Source: JBDZVM01 sp040255675 (GTDB lineage Bacteria > Actinomycetota > Actinomycetes > Acidothermales > Acidothermaceae). Taken from it: DNA of 17,146 nt. The notes beneath the pieces are model-generated. The model saw only the letters and a program-made list of their open reading frames with translations, searched no databases and was not told where the DNA came from. Below, piece after piece: positions 16,527 through 17,146 of this stretch. How positions within the stretch are numbered: position 1 is the first letter of the stretch; each line of letters starts with the position of its first letter. The position numbers were made by a program, and so were the translations under genes. The DNA lies in the NCBI GenBank assembly GCA_040255675.1, contig JBDZVM010000062.1:1-17146 (forward strand), read 5' to 3'.

Positions 16527-16577
16527 TTCATGATGTAGTAGCAACGTGATCGCACGGCTGGTCTCGGGGGTGTCGTC

Positions 16578-17078
16578 GTGAGTGATTCTGTCGCGGGAAA
16601 CGAGAGCGACAATGACATTGGCGCGCGCACGGTGCGTTTGCTACACGTGCCGGTCTCGCTTTTCCAGCGCGCCCGCGACCATTACGACGATCTCGCGAGA
16701 GAATTGACCCTCATTCGCATTCGCCGTCAAACCGAAAGCGACGGCGCACCGGCGCTATCCGTTGCCCTGGCGGCGTTAGTCGACAACGTCGCACAAAGGC
16801 CTGGCTCTCGCGCCCGACCCGCCGGCGACCACGAGAATGCGATCAACAGCGGCGAACCAATCATCGATCTTACCTATGAGGCAACAGCCACCGTGGTCTC
16901 CGAACTGACAGCGCTCGAAAAAGTGCTCGACGAAGCCGACATTTGTTGTCGCCGCGAACAACTTTTGACGTTGCCACGTGACCCCGACATCGTTGAATTC
17001 GACCACTGGTTCAGCGGCGAATTCCGCCGCCAATTCGACGGATTTCCGCCGCGCCCTTGGAGCAGTCCGATCCGCTAG
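16578..17078 (+). CDS. Conserved actinobacterial protein of the partner-switching neighbourhood type (tentative)
   Basis: The 166-residue product has no signal peptide, membrane segment or catalytic motif that I can see. The N-terminal VRLLHVPVSLFQRARDHYDDLARE is a likely helix. The middle IDLTYEATATVVSELTALEKVLDEAD and the end CCRREQLLTLPRD...FDHWFSGEFRRQFDG...PRPW resemble a family of small cytosolic actinobacterial proteins that I recall being encoded beside STAS-domain antagonists and RsbW-like anti-sigma kinases. The resemblance is from memory, and the expected neighbours would lie beyond the right edge. The start is GTG at 16578 with GGGGG about 8 nt upstream. The stop is TAG at 17076. 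The remaining 68 bp of the window show nothing. Confidence 0.75.
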   Translation: MSDSVAGNESDNDIGARTVRLLHVPVSLFQRARDHYDDLARELTLIRIRRQTESDGAPALSVALAALVDNVAQRPGSRARPAGDHENAINSGEPIIDLTYEATATVVSELTALEKVLDEADICCRREQLLTLPRDPDIVEFDHWFSGEFRRQFDGFPPRPWSSPIR

Positions 17079-17146
17079 CAAACGCCGACCGGCTCACCGG
17101 TCGCCTGAGTCGTCATCACCGATCGCCAGCAGCCGGCGAGCAGATC

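Larger units (their letters stand above)
16094..16577. other. 484-bp divergent non-coding region
   Basis: This is the space between the phoH start (minus) and the next gene (plus). It contains the phoH ribosome site GGGAGG (16099-16104), a 16-bp palindrome, a four-copy heptamer repeat and a TTGACG hexamer. The phoH frame stays open through 16294 in this direction, without a ribosome site at its upper end. No other convincing gene, including an antitoxin-like one, was found on either strand. Confidence 0.6.

Overview
The window is high-GC DNA of actinobacterial type. It is a conserved housekeeping neighbourhood: divergent ppa and dacB, then a DUF2342-type zinc protease, tilS, hpt, ftsH, and a folate block of folE, folP, folB, folK and a DUF3180 membrane protein. 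GTG starts, TANNNT-like -10 elements and the gene content (PIN-PhoH, NlpC/P60 hydrolase, DUF2342 protease) all fit Actinomycetia. The genus cannot be fixed from sequence alone. A run of exactly 100 N marks this as a draft assembly.

Layout. Minus strand, 12.3 kb down to 1: dacB (cell-wall carboxypeptidase), DUF2342 metalloprotease, tilS (tRNA-Ile lysidine synthetase), hpt (purine salvage), ftsH (membrane AAA+ protease), folE (GTP cyclohydrolase I), a small lipoprotein, a DUF2156/MprF-like membrane protein, folP, folB, folK and a DUF3180 gene cut by the left edge. folP-folB-folK-DUF3180 are joined by 4-nt start/stop overlaps and look like one translationally coupled unit. FolE, FolB, FolK and FolP together supply the pterin branch of dihydropteroate synthesis. 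The lipoprotein and DUF2156 genes separate folE from the rest.

Right part. ppa (plus strand) is divergent from dacB and converges with a secreted coiled-coil NlpC/P60 peptidoglycan hydrolase on the minus strand, whose 507-bp upstream region carries an array of direct TCAC repeats. Next come a minus-strand PIN-PhoH protein and a divergent plus-strand gene for a small protein resembling those found beside partner-switching (STAS/anti-sigma) genes.

No clearly new multi-gene system, mobile element, CRISPR array or RNA gene was seen. The most notable signals are at the nucleotide level. (1) A 15-bp in-frame tandem repeat (VSGTD per unit) in the N-terminus of folE, inside which the assembly gap falls. 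(2) An 8-bp hairpin between a strong Shine-Dalgarno sequence and the ftsH start, which would bring the two to normal spacing. (3) The TCAC array upstream of the NlpC/P60 gene. (4) A possible leaderless 12-codon ORF coupled to the DUF2156 gene. (5) A perfect 16-bp palindrome just upstream of the phoH ribosome binding site.
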